DNA of 64,000 nucleotides from Anaerovibrio slackiae. GTDB lineage: Bacteria; Bacillota; Negativicutes; Selenomonadales; Selenomonadaceae. The translations under genes and the position numbers were made by a program. Of the stretch, positions 8,007 to 16,812 are shown in pieces. The stretch lies in assembly GCF_009695585.1 (NCBI RefSeq), contig NZ_VUNR01000002.1, positions 124,001 through 188,000 of the forward strand. The letters run 5' to 3'. Position 1 is the stretch's first letter. Each line of letters starts with the position of its first letter. Under the pieces are notes generated by a model, which was not told the origin of the DNA, searched no databases, and saw nothing but the letters and a program-made list of their open reading frames with translations.

Positions 8007-8432
8007 TTATTTAAGCCAAATCAAAGCGCACCCCAGGTGCACAAAAGCCAAGAAACGCACAGCCAATTTTTCGTAGCGTGTTGCAATTCTGCGATATTGT
8101 TTTAACCTCTGAAAGAAACATTCTACGTTGCTACGCTCCTTGTATTGCCACCAGTCAATCTCCCGGTGTACTTTATCATTCGACTGCGATGGGATACAGT
8201 GTGTACATCCTATATCTTCAATTTTTATGCGGATATTTTTTCCACGATATGCCTTATCAGCCATGATTATGGATTTATTAACGGGTGTATATTCCAACAG
8301 TTCTGTAGCTATGGTGGAATCATGCACATTTCCTCCTGAGAGCATCACATGCAATGGGTAGCCCAATGCATCAACGGAAGCATGTATCTTGGTATTCTTC
8401 CCACCACGGCTGATCCCAATATGCTAATTCAC
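8007..8432 (-). pseudogene. IS copy 2 transposase second frame, nonsense mutation
   Basis: The C-terminal half is intact through HREIDWWQYKERSNVECFFQRLKQ, including the catalytic Glu region. The codon after GTG-AAT at the start of this frame is TAG instead of the GAG found in copy 1 (about 8425). A frameshifted product would therefore stop just after the junction. The lesion differs from that in copy 1. Confidence 0.8.
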
Positions 8433-8791
8433 ATCACTGTCAGCTCCCCTTTTTTTGCACCAGCACTATGCTGGTGCGCCTTACAAGAAGTGCTGTCTAT
8501 GCTGATATCTTGCAGGTCGGCCTCAATTCTGAGTTCATGGAATATTTTTTCGAAAATCCCATACTTCTGCCATTTTGCAAAGCATTTGTAGACTGTATTC
8601 CATTTACCATAACGCTCAGGAAGGTCACGCCACGGTGCACCGCTACGGGCAAGCCAAATAATGCCATTGACAGTTGTTCGAATATCATTGTAGGGACGTC
8701 CCTTTGTCCCTGCTCCTCGAACAGGGAATAACGAACAAATTCGTTCCCACTCATCATCTGTCAACTCATAGCGTCTTTTCTGTATCTTCAT
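8429..8791 (-). CDS. IS copy 2 transposase first frame
   Basis: This is the 120-residue N-terminal half of the transposase, with the same features as the copy 1 product and one substitution (FHELRIE instead of FHQLRIE). The A7G4 slippage run is present at its 3' end. Confidence 0.85.
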   Translation of the reverse strand: MKIQKRRYELTDDEWERICSLFPVRGAGTKGRPYNDIRTTVNGIIWLARSGAPWRDLPERYGKWNTVYKCFAKWQKYGIFEKIFHELRIEADLQDISIDSTSCKAHQHSAGAKKGELTVM

Positions 8792-8857
8792 GACAATCGC
8801 CTCCTCTGTAATAATTATACAGGATATTGCTGAAAATATGCTTTAATCAACACGCCC

Positions 8858-9496
8858 TAATGTTGTGCGATAGAGTTCGCTGGTGTACTGTGTCCCGCGA
8901 TCAGAATGAAGAATTGCCCCACGGATCTCCGGATATGCCATATAAGCATTCTCGACCGTGTGCTGGCAGAGAGTAACTTTCATGTTTGTCTCCATTGCCA
9001 GACCAAGAACAGCTGAATCGAAGCAATCAAAAATGCCAGATACGTAGAGTTTACCATCTTTAGCCTTAATCTCGGTTATGTCAGTTACACACTTGGTCAG
9101 AGGTTGATCTGCTGTAAAATCCCGTTTTACGAGATCATCTGATTTACGAGCTTCTTTATCTGCCTTGGTAATACCATTTGGCTTCCGTTTAGGGCGATGG
9201 CTGAGTCCAATCTCTTCCATAACTCTATAAACGGTACGCTCACTTGGAATGTGCACGCCCTCTGGCTGTTTAAGCTGTAGTGCCTGATACATTCGGATAC
9301 GACCATAGGTATCGTTGCAGGTATCTTCAGCATTGATTTCTCGCATAGCATCCGCCAAATCCTGATATTTCCATGGTTTGTCCCTGTTCACCAGGTAATT
9401 ATAGAAGCCCTGCCGACTAACATGGAGCATACGGCAATAGAAAGCCAGTTTTCCCTTGATCTGGCCGTCCTCAATCTTGATAGCAATGAATTTCAT
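8858..9496 (-). pseudogene. IS3-family transposase OrfB, 3' end removed by IS copy 2
   Basis: OrfB of an IS3-group element contains the HTH_21 region (SRQGFYNYLVNR, YGRIRMYQAL) and the start of the integrase core. CVTDITEIKAKDGKLY carries the first catalytic Asp and ILHSDRGTQYTS the second. After SELYRTT the sequence runs into the inserted IS, so the segment with the catalytic Glu (about 60 residues) is lost. OrfB overlaps OrfA by four bases, as usual for IS3 elements, where a frameshift joins the two. Confidence 0.9.
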
Positions 9497-9834
9497 TCTT
9501 TCGATCTTGCTGACTTCCGACGGCTCGCTGCGAAAAAAGCACTTGCTTCCTCCAGAAAATCGTTTTCTTCTTTGAGACGGCGGATCTCTTTATCCTGATC
9601 TTTCACTTTCTTGCGAAGCATTGCAAGTTCTTCTGCAAGACTCATTGCGGATTCTGGAGTATGGGAGCCTTCTCCAATATCCATACCTCCAGATCTGGCT
9701 ACTTTCAACCAGGTATGAATAGTTCCCTCCGGAACACCTAATTCTTTGGCTGCTTTAGCGCCACCAATTTCACGTGCAAGCTTCACTGCCTGAACCTTGT
9801 ATTCATGATCGTACTTACGTTGACTTCGTGCCAT
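9493..9834 (-). CDS. IS3-family transposase OrfA
   Basis: OrfA is 113 residues long. A helix-turn-helix (YDHEYKVQAVKLAREIGG, GVPEGTIHTWLK) is followed by a leucine-zipper-like helix (LAMLRKKVKDQDKEIRRLKE) that mediates oligomerisation in the family. It appears intact, but its partner OrfB is truncated, so the element cannot move by itself. The outer end of the element is near 9896. Confidence 0.9.
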   Translation of the reverse strand: MARSQRKYDHEYKVQAVKLAREIGGAKAAKELGVPEGTIHTWLKVARSGGMDIGEGSHTPESAMSLAEELAMLRKKVKDQDKEIRRLKEENDFLEEASAFFAASRRKSARSKE

Positions 9835-9911
9835 AGTTTGGGCACCTCCTTATTCACTTGATTATACTATGAAATCCTTGAGAATAAGGTGTCAACTTTA
9901 TTTATACAACA

Positions 9912-10527
9912 TCAGTGTATAACCATAGCTTTTTTTAATATATCATTAACTTCCTCTACAGATAATTCACTGATGTCGGCAATATCCTCAACAGGCATGT
10001 TGTGTTTAAACATTTTTAAAACCACTTGCGTTTCTTTTTGTAAAATTCCTTGGTTGATGCCTTCGCTTCGTCCTTCCGCCAAAGCTGCCGCCCTGATGTT
10101 ATTGCGTTCAATATTCCAAACATGTTCCTGGTCAAATAAAGTAAGCATAATCTCCTCAACCTCCGTTTCGCGTTCACTCAGGTATTCTCTTAGTAGATTT
10201 CTATCACGGCATATCCTGATAATCTCCTTTACCGCTTTCAGTGTCCTGCCATTCAATGCTACCTGATCATTGCACACCCTGCAAAAGCCAATGTACTGAT
10301 CAATAATATCATCACTGTCCTGAAGATAAATCATCTTCACCTTGGCATCTATACAGCAATCCATATCAGGGAAAAATTCATCCTTTAAGGACAATATATC
10401 AGGATGATTGCCCTTGTCACCAGTGTAAATATAGCTGGATAAGGTATTTCTTCTTGGAAAACATACCTCGAAAAACAGTATCCTTAACGAAATGCCTCAT
10501 TCTTTTCTCGTCTGTCAATCCCATCAT
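9912..10527 (-). pseudogene. Broken Rpn-family (PD-(D/E)XK) nuclease gene
   Basis: Rpn proteins promote RecA-independent recombination and carry a PD-(D/E)XK nuclease domain. The N-terminal start is MMGLTDEKRMRHFVKDTVFRG with GGAG before the ATG at 10527. After about 35 codons the frame stops at TGA (LYLHW*). It resumes one frame over at YIYTGDKGNHPDILSLKDEF and continues through the helical C-terminal part (LREYLSERETEVEEIM, ALAEGRSEGINQG). The nuclease core between the two pieces is missing, so both an internal deletion and a frameshift have occurred. Confidence 0.75.
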
Positions 10528-10610
10528 CTCCTATACACACTATTGCCAATCCACACATACATTATATCAAAAAAAATAGAAAAATCATTCACTTTGTTTG
10601 AAATTTACCC

Positions 10611-10641
10611 ATAAAAAGAACCTCCTGCCATGAGGAGGTTC
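10611..10641 (-). terminator. Terminator downstream of purB
   Basis: GAACCTCCTCATGGCAGGAGGTTC forms a near-perfect hairpin followed by TTTTTAT on the minus strand. It lies about 130 bp past the purB stop, beyond the 11-bp repeats. Confidence 0.85.
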
Positions 10642-10685
10642 AAAACACAATATATTCTACTAATTATACGTTATCCAAAAAATGC

Positions 10686-10775
10686 ACCTGCACTGCTTCA
10701 TAATGCCTTCATGCACTCTTTGTAACCTTCATGCACTGCTTATACATCACTTATGCATCACTGATACATCGCTTA
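10686..10775 (-). repeat. 11-bp tandem repeats beginning in the purB stop codon
   Basis: Read on the minus strand, units of the type ATGTATAAGYG recur from the last codons of purB: ATGTATAAGCG, ATGTATCAGTG, ATGCATAAGTG, ATGTATAAGCA, then the diverged GTGCATGAAGG twice. The TAA stop of purB lies in the first unit. Similar low-complexity tracts follow uraA and carB. Confidence 0.7.
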
Positions 10776-12224
10776 TACATTAATCTCAGCAGTCATGCCC
10801 AATTCTTCCTTGTGGGCATCCAATACAGGCTGAACCACGTTCTTGATAAACTTTTCAACCTGAATAGGAGAACGGCCAACATACCTGGACGGATCCATCG
10901 TCTTCTGCAACTCCTCCAGAGTAAGGTTAAACTCAGGATCAGCTGCAATAAGCTCCAGCAGATTATTGTCCTTGCCCTGCTGCTTGACATTTTTGCCAGC
11001 TTCCATGGAAAGGGTACGAATCTTCTCATGCAGCTCCTGACGGTTGCCGCCATTCTTAACAGCATCCATCATGATATTCTCGGTAGCCATGAAAGGCAGT
11101 TCCGCCATCATGTGCTTGGTAATTACCTTGTCATAAACTACCAAGCCGTCTACAACATTCAGGCACAAATCCAAAATGCCATCAATAGCCAGGAAGCCCT
11201 CCGGAATGGACAGGCGCTTGTTGGCAGAATCATCCAAAGTTCTCTCAAACCACTGGGTAGCAGAAGTAATGGCAGGATTCAGGGCATCAATCATCACATA
11301 CCTGGACAGGGAGGCAATACGCTCACTGCGCATCGGATTTCTCTTGTATGCCATTGCCGAAGAACCAATCTGATTCTTTTCAAACGGCTCCTCCACTTCC
11401 TTCAGATGCTGAAGGAGGCGAATATCATTGGACAGCTTGTGAGCACTAGCAGCTATGCCTGCCAGGACATTGGCAACCCTGGTGTCAACCTTTCTGGAAT
11501 AGGTTTGGCCGGAAACAGCATAGCACTCCTTGAAGCCCATCTTGGCAGCAATAGAAGGATCAATCTTGTCAATAGTCTCCTGGTCGCCATTAAAGAGCTC
11601 AAGGAAGCTTGCCTGTGTGCCGGTAGTCCCCTTGGAGCCCAGCAGCTTCAAGCTGTTCATAACATACTCCAGGTCCTCCAGGTCCATAATGAACTCCTGA
11701 GCCCACAGGGTAGCACGCTTGCCCACAGTAGTAGGCTGTGCCGGCTGAAAATGGGTGAATGCCAAGGTAGGCAAATCCTTATATTTCTCTGCAAACTTGG
11801 CAAGCTCGGCAATAACATTGACCAGTTTCTTCTGAACCAGCTGCAAAGCCTCACGCATGATGATAATATCGGTGTTGTCACCAACATAGCAGGAAGTAGC
11901 ACCAAGATGAATGATACCGGCTGCTTTAGGGCAGAGCTGGCCATAGGCATAAACATGGCTCATAACGTCATGGCGAACCAGCTTCTCCCTGGCCTTTGCC
12001 ACATCATAATTGATTTCATTCACATGAGCCTTCATCTCATCAATCTGCTCCTGGCAGATTACAGGCTTGCCATTTTCAGAAAGGCCAAGCTCCATTTCTG
12101 TCTCAGCCAAAGCAATCCACAATTTTCTCCAGGTGGTAAATTTCTTGTCCTGAGAAAAAATATACTGCATTTCCTTGCTGGCATAACGCTCTGATAAAGG
12201 ACTAGTGTATCTGTCTGTACTCAT
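10773..12224 (-). CDS. purB: Adenylosuccinate lyase
   Basis: PurB cleaves SAICAR to AICAR and adenylosuccinate to AMP, releasing fumarate, in purine synthesis in the cytoplasm. The 483-residue product is the usual length for the longer bacterial PurB type. It carries the fumarase/aspartase superfamily signature SSAMAYKRNPMRSERI near residue 285 and the substrate-binding TSCYVGDNTDI block near 110. The ATG at 12224 follows GGAAGTTGATT; a TTG two codons upstream is less well placed. It stands alone with its own terminator, and no purine genes adjoin it. Confidence 0.95.
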   Translation of the reverse strand: MSTDRYTSPLSERYASKEMQYIFSQDKKFTTWRKLWIALAETEMELGLSENGKPVICQEQIDEMKAHVNEINYDVAKAREKLVRHDVMSHVYAYGQLCPKAAGIIHLGATSCYVGDNTDIIIMREALQLVQKKLVNVIAELAKFAEKYKDLPTLAFTHFQPAQPTTVGKRATLWAQEFIMDLEDLEYVMNSLKLLGSKGTTGTQASFLELFNGDQETIDKIDPSIAAKMGFKECYAVSGQTYSRKVDTRVANVLAGIAASAHKLSNDIRLLQHLKEVEEPFEKNQIGSSAMAYKRNPMRSERIASLSRYVMIDALNPAITSATQWFERTLDDSANKRLSIPEGFLAIDGILDLCLNVVDGLVVYDKVITKHMMAELPFMATENIMMDAVKNGGNRQELHEKIRTLSMEAGKNVKQQGKDNNLLELIAADPEFNLTLEELQKTMDPSRYVGRSPIQVEKFIKNVVQPVLDAHKEELGMTAEINV

Positions 12225-12363
12225 AATCAACTTCCTTTTCCAATCATTTTAGTCAAGGCAAATCACCCTTTGACAATATTTTATCAAAGAAACATGCCTT
12301 TGTCCATTATAACATCATTTTCCGCTGTATTGCTATAGCCTTCTATAATTACTACTCCTGCTT

Positions 12364-12472
12364 AATACGCAATCCTGAAATAATCCAGATACGCCTTATA
12401 CTTATCCTGCACCGTCAGGCATATATCTGTCAGATACCCCTTTTCCTTGTCCCATTCCTTCAGGCCGCGATA
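12364..12472 (-). pseudogene. C-terminal remnant of an unrecognised protein
   Basis: About 34 open codons on the minus strand encode YRGLKEWDKEKGYLTD, then LTVQDKYKAYLDYFRIAY and a stop, with a natural protein composition. There is no start codon or ribosome-binding site. An in-frame TAG lies just upstream, within the 50-bp hairpin. It looks like the tail of a lost gene. I do not recognise the family. Confidence 0.35.
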
Positions 12473-12522
12473 TTGAATTACTCCCTCCTAACGCCTAGGC
12501 GTTTGAGGAGGGAGTAATTCAA
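12473..12522. repeat. 50-bp near-perfect hairpin after the GmrSD-like gene
   Basis: TTGAATTACTCCCTCCT at the left pairs with AGGAGGGAGTAATTCAA at the right, and the centre is itself a palindrome (AACGCCTAGGCGTT). Only a 2-nt bulge interrupts pairing. No T run follows on either strand, so it is not a standard terminator. It begins four bases beyond the stop codon of the nuclease gene. Confidence 0.8.
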
Positions 12523-12525
12523 CTT

Positions 12526-14301
12526 TCACGTCAACGGCTGCCCAAAGCACCTGATTACTTCCTCACTATCTCTGCCGGATATAGTCCTGCCGGTAGCCTT
12601 TTCTATCTCATCAAGAATCCTCCTGGCCCTGCTGATGATATGCTCACGAAAATCATCATGCCTGCAGCAGGCAACATCAATCCAATGAGTGCTGACATAT
12701 TGCTCCAAATCTGATTTTGCCACCTTGCCACTCTTCTCTAGCTTGGCAAGATATACGCTGGGAGCTACGCCGCCTATTTCCCTGTTCGTGGCATAAGTAA
12801 GCGGCGTCTTGTTTATCACAGAGTTCCACAAATTCCTGTCATATTGCTGCTTTTCACAGTAAGAAGCTGGGAATATATGATGAATATCAATGTTTTCAGC
12901 CTTAAATACCGTAAAATCCATTTCCCTGCCGGAGATAAAATCCTGACAATGGCTTTTTAAGACAAGTGCCATGATACCCTTATACGCTGCGGACAATCTT
13001 GACTGCAAGCTCAATAATCTTGTCGGGTTGAAGAAAGACTCCTGCACCGTTCTTGGCAACCTGGTATCATCTGAAAGCCAATCCATTACACCAGTTACAT
13101 CAAGGGCATATCTGGTTTCATTGGCACTGCCATACTTTTCACCAAACACGCCGCACCAATACCACTGCCTAATCTTATGTTTTATGGTAGCAATCCTGAT
13201 GCGATTGCCATCAGCCAGCAAGGTACATAAGACAGCCAACGGAATAAACTGTGTTGTATAAGGCAAGTCCTTTGCAGAAAAAATTCGCTCCTCCTGCAAA
13301 ATCTTCTCCGCTTCCAGAAACCCCTCTGACAATAAATCTGCATACGTGATATATTCACTAAGAGGAAGATTTAATACATCCTTCTTTTTGCAGCTAACTG
13401 TACCGCCTTTTTTATAGGTTGACAGCAATGTACATGCCGTCAGAAAATCCGTTGCCGAAATAACAGATAACAGCTCCCCGCTGAAATACTGCTTCTTTCG
13501 TACCTCCCAATCCTTTCTGAGTTCAAAGTCATTCATCGCAAAGATGGCTGTTATCAATTCAAACACTGTAAGCGAAACACCGCCAGTATTTACATTTTCA
13601 AAGACCTGGCATACCGCTTCCTTGGGCGTATTTTTATCAAGCAAAATAACCGGCAGCTTATATTGAAAAACCGCCATAATGATTTTCCCTTGAAAATCCA
13701 TCCATTGCTGCGTGATAATACTATTATTATGATGATGCTGAATAAATCCCTGCATCCATACAAAGGTTTTTGCTGAATCAAGGATTATATTTAGTGGAAA
13801 CATTTTCTGTTCATATTCTTTGTCCGGCGCAGATAAATCAAGAATGATATCCCTGCCAAAATTTGCTGTGAGCAACCTGCTTACCGGCACTGATACGATG
13901 GCATCTATTCTATCGGCACCAGTATCCAAAGCCTTTTCAATATCTATATAATAATATCGATGAATATCTCTCCCCTTTTCCGTCCTGGTATGAACAGGAT
14001 TCTGGCTATACAAGGAGGAATATATGGACGTAAGCCTCTGCTGCCCGTCAAGAATCAATTCTGAGGGAGTTACATTCTGTGCAGGAGCCCCCTCAACTAC
14101 CCTGTACTTAAACCTGATATTGGCATTTCCGTATTCCAGGAACATGGCTGCTCCCACCGGGAAATTATTGGTAATACTTGCTATTAACGCCTTTATTCTA
14201 TTATCATCCCATACCCAGCCACGCTGAAAATCAGGTAACTGGGCATTTCCGCACTCAATATCCTTCATCAGGTCAGAAAGCTGCCTGTCATTAGTCTGCA
14301 T
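12526..14301 (-). CDS. GmrSD-like DUF262/DUF1524 defence nuclease
   Basis: This 591-residue single-chain protein joins a DUF262 (ParB/Srx-like NTPase) domain to a DUF1524 HNH-type nuclease domain, as in type IV restriction enzymes of the GmrSD class that act on modified phage DNA. DUF262 signatures are LPDFQRGWVWDDNRIKALI near residue 25 and ILDGQQRLTSIYSSL near 83. The HNH part near 470 has IDIHHIFPASYC and NSVINKTPLTYATNREIGG. The ATG at 14301 follows GGGAGGGTGTGTAAT and is preferred to an ATG 15 codons upstream. It lies directly after a winged-helix remnant, in a small islet between purB and fba that looks inserted. The target modification is not predictable from sequence. Confidence 0.85.
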   Translation of the reverse strand: MQTNDRQLSDLMKDIECGNAQLPDFQRGWVWDDNRIKALIASITNNFPVGAAMFLEYGNANIRFKYRVVEGAPAQNVTPSELILDGQQRLTSIYSSLYSQNPVHTRTEKGRDIHRYYYIDIEKALDTGADRIDAIVSVPVSRLLTANFGRDIILDLSAPDKEYEQKMFPLNIILDSAKTFVWMQGFIQHHHNNSIITQQWMDFQGKIIMAVFQYKLPVILLDKNTPKEAVCQVFENVNTGGVSLTVFELITAIFAMNDFELRKDWEVRKKQYFSGELLSVISATDFLTACTLLSTYKKGGTVSCKKKDVLNLPLSEYITYADLLSEGFLEAEKILQEERIFSAKDLPYTTQFIPLAVLCTLLADGNRIRIATIKHKIRQWYWCGVFGEKYGSANETRYALDVTGVMDWLSDDTRLPRTVQESFFNPTRLLSLQSRLSAAYKGIMALVLKSHCQDFISGREMDFTVFKAENIDIHHIFPASYCEKQQYDRNLWNSVINKTPLTYATNREIGGVAPSVYLAKLEKSGKVAKSDLEQYVSTHWIDVACCRHDDFREHIISRARRILDEIEKATGRTISGRDSEEVIRCFGQPLT

Positions 14302-14345
14302 ATTACACACCCTCCCAGCATAAAATTTAAATCGCTCCAAATACA

Positions 14346-14580
14346 TTATCTAATAACAATCCACTTTCCATCACGTTTAGAACCTATACGCTCTATTTTT
14401 CCTTTTTTCTGAAGACTAACCAAAGTGCGCTCGATAGTACGTTTTGTAACTCCTATATCTGTAGCAAGCACATCGGCGGTTCTATTCGAATCTTCGATTA
14501 GCAATCCTAAAACAGCTTTTTCCGTTTTATTCAAACCGACATTCAAACCGACATTAAACCGACATTCAAACCGACATTTT
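14346..14580 (-). pseudogene. Winged-helix tail of an AlbA_2/RecG-like ATP-binding protein
   Basis: About 60 codons encode a winged helix (NKTEKAVLGLLIEDSNRTAD, GVTKRTIERTLVSLQKKGKI). Just upstream is a 12-bp tandem repeat encoding NVGLNVGL, the linker commonly seen before the winged helix in AlbA_2-domain ATP-binding proteins. One repeat unit has lost a base, which breaks the frame, and no ATPase domain is present. It is therefore probably the tail of a degraded gene. It could still be expressed as a small DNA-binding protein from a TTG start at 14546, since its stop lies about 45 bp before the nuclease start. Confidence 0.55.
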
Positions 14581-14628
14581 TTACATTTCAGGCATTCCGT
14601 TCTGACAAATCAAATCTCCCACCCACGA

Positions 14629-14666
14629 AAAAAAATGCTGCACAGCCGGAACCATACAGCATTTTC
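14629..14666 (-). terminator. Terminator downstream of fba
   Basis: On the minus strand AAATGCTGTATGG pairs with the region ending TGCAGCATTT and runs into eight T. It ends the fba transcript and isolates the nuclease islet. Confidence 0.85.
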
Positions 14667-14715
14667 CACGCACCTAAAAGTGCAAAACATTCAATTAACG
14701 CTCAACCAGCAATTA

Positions 14716-15684
14716 TCAGTAAGCGTTGTTGCAGCCCAGTACGTTCTTGATCTTGTGCTCAACAATAGCCTTGATGTTGGCACGAGCAGGAGTCAGGTAC
14801 TGACGTGGGTCAAAGTGCTCTGGATGCTCCATGAAATGCTGGCGGATGCCGGCAGTCAGGGCAAGGCGCAGGTCAGAGTCAACGTTGATCTTGCAAACTG
14901 CGCTACGGGCAGCCTTGCGGAGCTGATCCTCAGGAATACCGATAGCATCATCCAGCTTGCCGCCGTTAGCGTTGATGATCTTTACATACTCAGGCACTAC
15001 GGAAGAAGCACCATGGAGAACGATTGGGAAGTTTGGCAGCTTCTTGGTGATCTCGTCCAGAATGTCGAAACGCAGCTCAGGCGGAACCAGAACGCCATCC
15101 TCGTTCAGGGTGCACTGTGCAGGAGTGAACTTGAATGCGCCGTGGCTGGTGCCGATAGCGATAGCCAGAGAGTCAACACCGGTACGGGATACGAACTCCT
15201 CAACCTCCTCAGGATGGGTGTACTTGGCATCCTCTGCGGATACATTTACATCATCCTCTACGCCTGCCAGCTGGCCAAGCTCGCCCTCTACTACTACGCC
15301 GTGAGCATGAGCGTACTCTACTACCTTCTTGGTAACAGCGATGTTGTCCTCGAAGGAATGATGGGAACCGTCAATCATAACGGAAGTGAAACCGCCGTCG
15401 ATGCAGGACTTGCAGGTCTCAAAATCTGCACCATGATCCAGATGCAGGGCAACTGGCAGCTCAGGATGAACCTCAAGAGCAGCCTTTACCAGATGTACCA
15501 GATACTGATGGTTTGCATACTTGCGAGCACCTGCGGAGCACTGCAGGATTACCGGAGCACGCATCTCAGCAGCAGCATCGGTGATACCCTGTACAATCTC
15601 CATGTTGTTTACGTTGAATGCACCGATAGCGTAGCCGCCCTCGTATGCCTTCTTGAACATTTCTTTAGTTCCTACTAATGGCAT
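14716..15684 (-). CDS. fba: Class II fructose-1,6-bisphosphate aldolase
   Basis: This zinc aldolase interconverts fructose-1,6-bisphosphate with dihydroxyacetone phosphate and glyceraldehyde 3-phosphate in glycolysis and gluconeogenesis. The 322-residue product shows the class II signatures. LHLDHGADFETC near residue 82 and SVMIDGSHHSFEDN near 108 carry zinc and catalytic residues, LAIAIGTSHGAFKF is near 175, and PIVLHGASSV near 222. It starts at ATG 15684 (MPLVGTKEMFKKA) and is monocistronic, with its own terminator. Confidence 0.95.
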   Translation of the reverse strand: MPLVGTKEMFKKAYEGGYAIGAFNVNNMEIVQGITDAAAEMRAPVILQCSAGARKYANHQYLVHLVKAALEVHPELPVALHLDHGADFETCKSCIDGGFTSVMIDGSHHSFEDNIAVTKKVVEYAHAHGVVVEGELGQLAGVEDDVNVSAEDAKYTHPEEVEEFVSRTGVDSLAIAIGTSHGAFKFTPAQCTLNEDGVLVPPELRFDILDEITKKLPNFPIVLHGASSVVPEYVKIINANGGKLDDAIGIPEDQLRKAARSAVCKINVDSDLRLALTAGIRQHFMEHPEHFDPRQYLTPARANIKAIVEHKIKNVLGCNNAY

Positions 15685-15818
15685 TAAAAAAACCCCCTAT
15701 CAAAATATGTACCCATTATAGCACAGTTTCCCAATAATTAACAGCGCAAAATAAGATTTTTCATAATTGCCGAAAATTTTGCTTCAAATGTGCAGAATCA
15801 ACTGCACACATTTTCATT

Positions 15819-16718
15819 TTAGTGTCCCCAAAATAAATCCCGCATATCCTGAGGCACATCAGAATAGATCGAAATACTTTCCCCGGTGAGGGGATTTTCT
15901 GCCTCAAGATGCACAGCATGAAGAGCCTGCCGCTTCATGACGGAGGTATCACCCCCATACAAATCATCCCCCAACAGGGGATGCCCCATAGCCGCCAGAT
16001 GCACCCGTATCTGATGGGTGCGCCCCGTCTCCAGCTCCAGCCACAAAAGGGACCTGCCCCCGCGGCGGGCCAAAGTGCGATAATGGGTCACCGCCACCTG
16101 CCCCTCCGGGCTGCAAATTCTCTGGATGATGCTGTCAGGATGCCTGGCAATGGGCAAATCAATTGTTCCAGCAGGCAAAGGCATTTCCCCCTCTATGACA
16201 GCCACATAGCTCCGATGAAAAAACTTGCCTCCATTTCCCTGTGTCAGTGCATTCTGCAGCTGGGGCTGCTTTGCCACCAGTACCAGCCCGGTGGTATCGC
16301 GGTCAAGGCGGTGCACAGGATGAAAATCAATCTCCTGCCCCGTCCGGCGATAATAATGCAGCAGCCCGTTGCCCAGGGTGTTATCATAGTCTCCGCCAGT
16401 AGGATGCACCAGCATACCGGCAGGCTTGTTGAGGACAATCATGTACTCGTCCTCATACCTGATATCCAGCGGCATAGGCGTAGCTGCCAGGCTGGAGCTT
16501 TCCGCAATCCGGCAAGTAACCACATCCCCGTCCCGTACCACAGCTGTGGTAGCCCGGACTTCCTCACCGTTGACCAGCAGGGTGCCGTTCCATTTCAGCC
16601 TCCGCCACAAGCCGTGGGAAAAACCGCATTTTTGCCGAAGAAAAGCCCTGACCGATACAGAGGCCAGAGCTTTTTCTCCTGAAAGTCCTGCAAGTGAAAC
16701 CTTATACGTTACGTTCAT
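15819..16718 (-). CDS. RluA/RluD-family RNA pseudouridine synthase
   Basis: The 299-residue product isomerises uridine to pseudouridine in structured RNA, probably 23S rRNA. An N-terminal S4-like RNA-binding segment (LRQKCGFSHGLWRRLKWNG, then VRDGDVVTCRI) precedes the catalytic domain. The RluA-family motif II, HRLDRDTTGLVLVAK, is near residue 143 and holds the catalytic Asp. GRTHQIRVHLAAMGHPLLGD is near 230. The target position cannot be told from sequence. The gene follows uraA after about 90 bp of AT-rich repeats. Confidence 0.9.
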   Translation of the reverse strand: MNVTYKVSLAGLSGEKALASVSVRAFLRQKCGFSHGLWRRLKWNGTLLVNGEEVRATTAVVRDGDVVTCRIAESSSLAATPMPLDIRYEDEYMIVLNKPAGMLVHPTGGDYDNTLGNGLLHYYRRTGQEIDFHPVHRLDRDTTGLVLVAKQPQLQNALTQGNGGKFFHRSYVAVIEGEMPLPAGTIDLPIARHPDSIIQRICSPEGQVAVTHYRTLARRGGRSLLWLELETGRTHQIRVHLAAMGHPLLGDDLYGGDTSVMKRQALHAVHLEAENPLTGESISIYSDVPQDMRDLFWGH

Positions 16719-16734
16719 AGCTCAACTCTCATAC

Positions 16735-16812
16735 AATAAATATTAACAAAAACATTAAACAAACATATTAACCAATATCAATCAATATTAACCAATATTA
16801 TCAATCGCTATC
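16735..16812 (-). repeat. AT-rich tandem repeats after the uraA stop codon
   Basis: On the minus strand, units such as ATTGATAATATTGGTTA, ATATTGATTGATATTGGTTA and ATGTTTTTGTTA follow the uraA stop codon without a gap. They fill the interval before the pseudouridine synthase start. No terminator hairpin is visible. Confidence 0.6.

Larger units (their letters stand above)
7960..8857 (-). mobile_element. IS5-like insertion sequence, copy 2 (898 bp)
   Basis: The ends and length are the same as copy 1, again with TA on both sides. It sits inside the 3' part of an IS3-family transposase gene and abuts another transposase fragment on the other side. It is therefore the youngest insertion in this nest. 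Confidence 0.9.

Noticed and set aside
10731-12194. A 487-codon + strand frame over purB
   Set aside because: It is the antisense shadow of purB, with no ribosome-binding site or recognisable domain.
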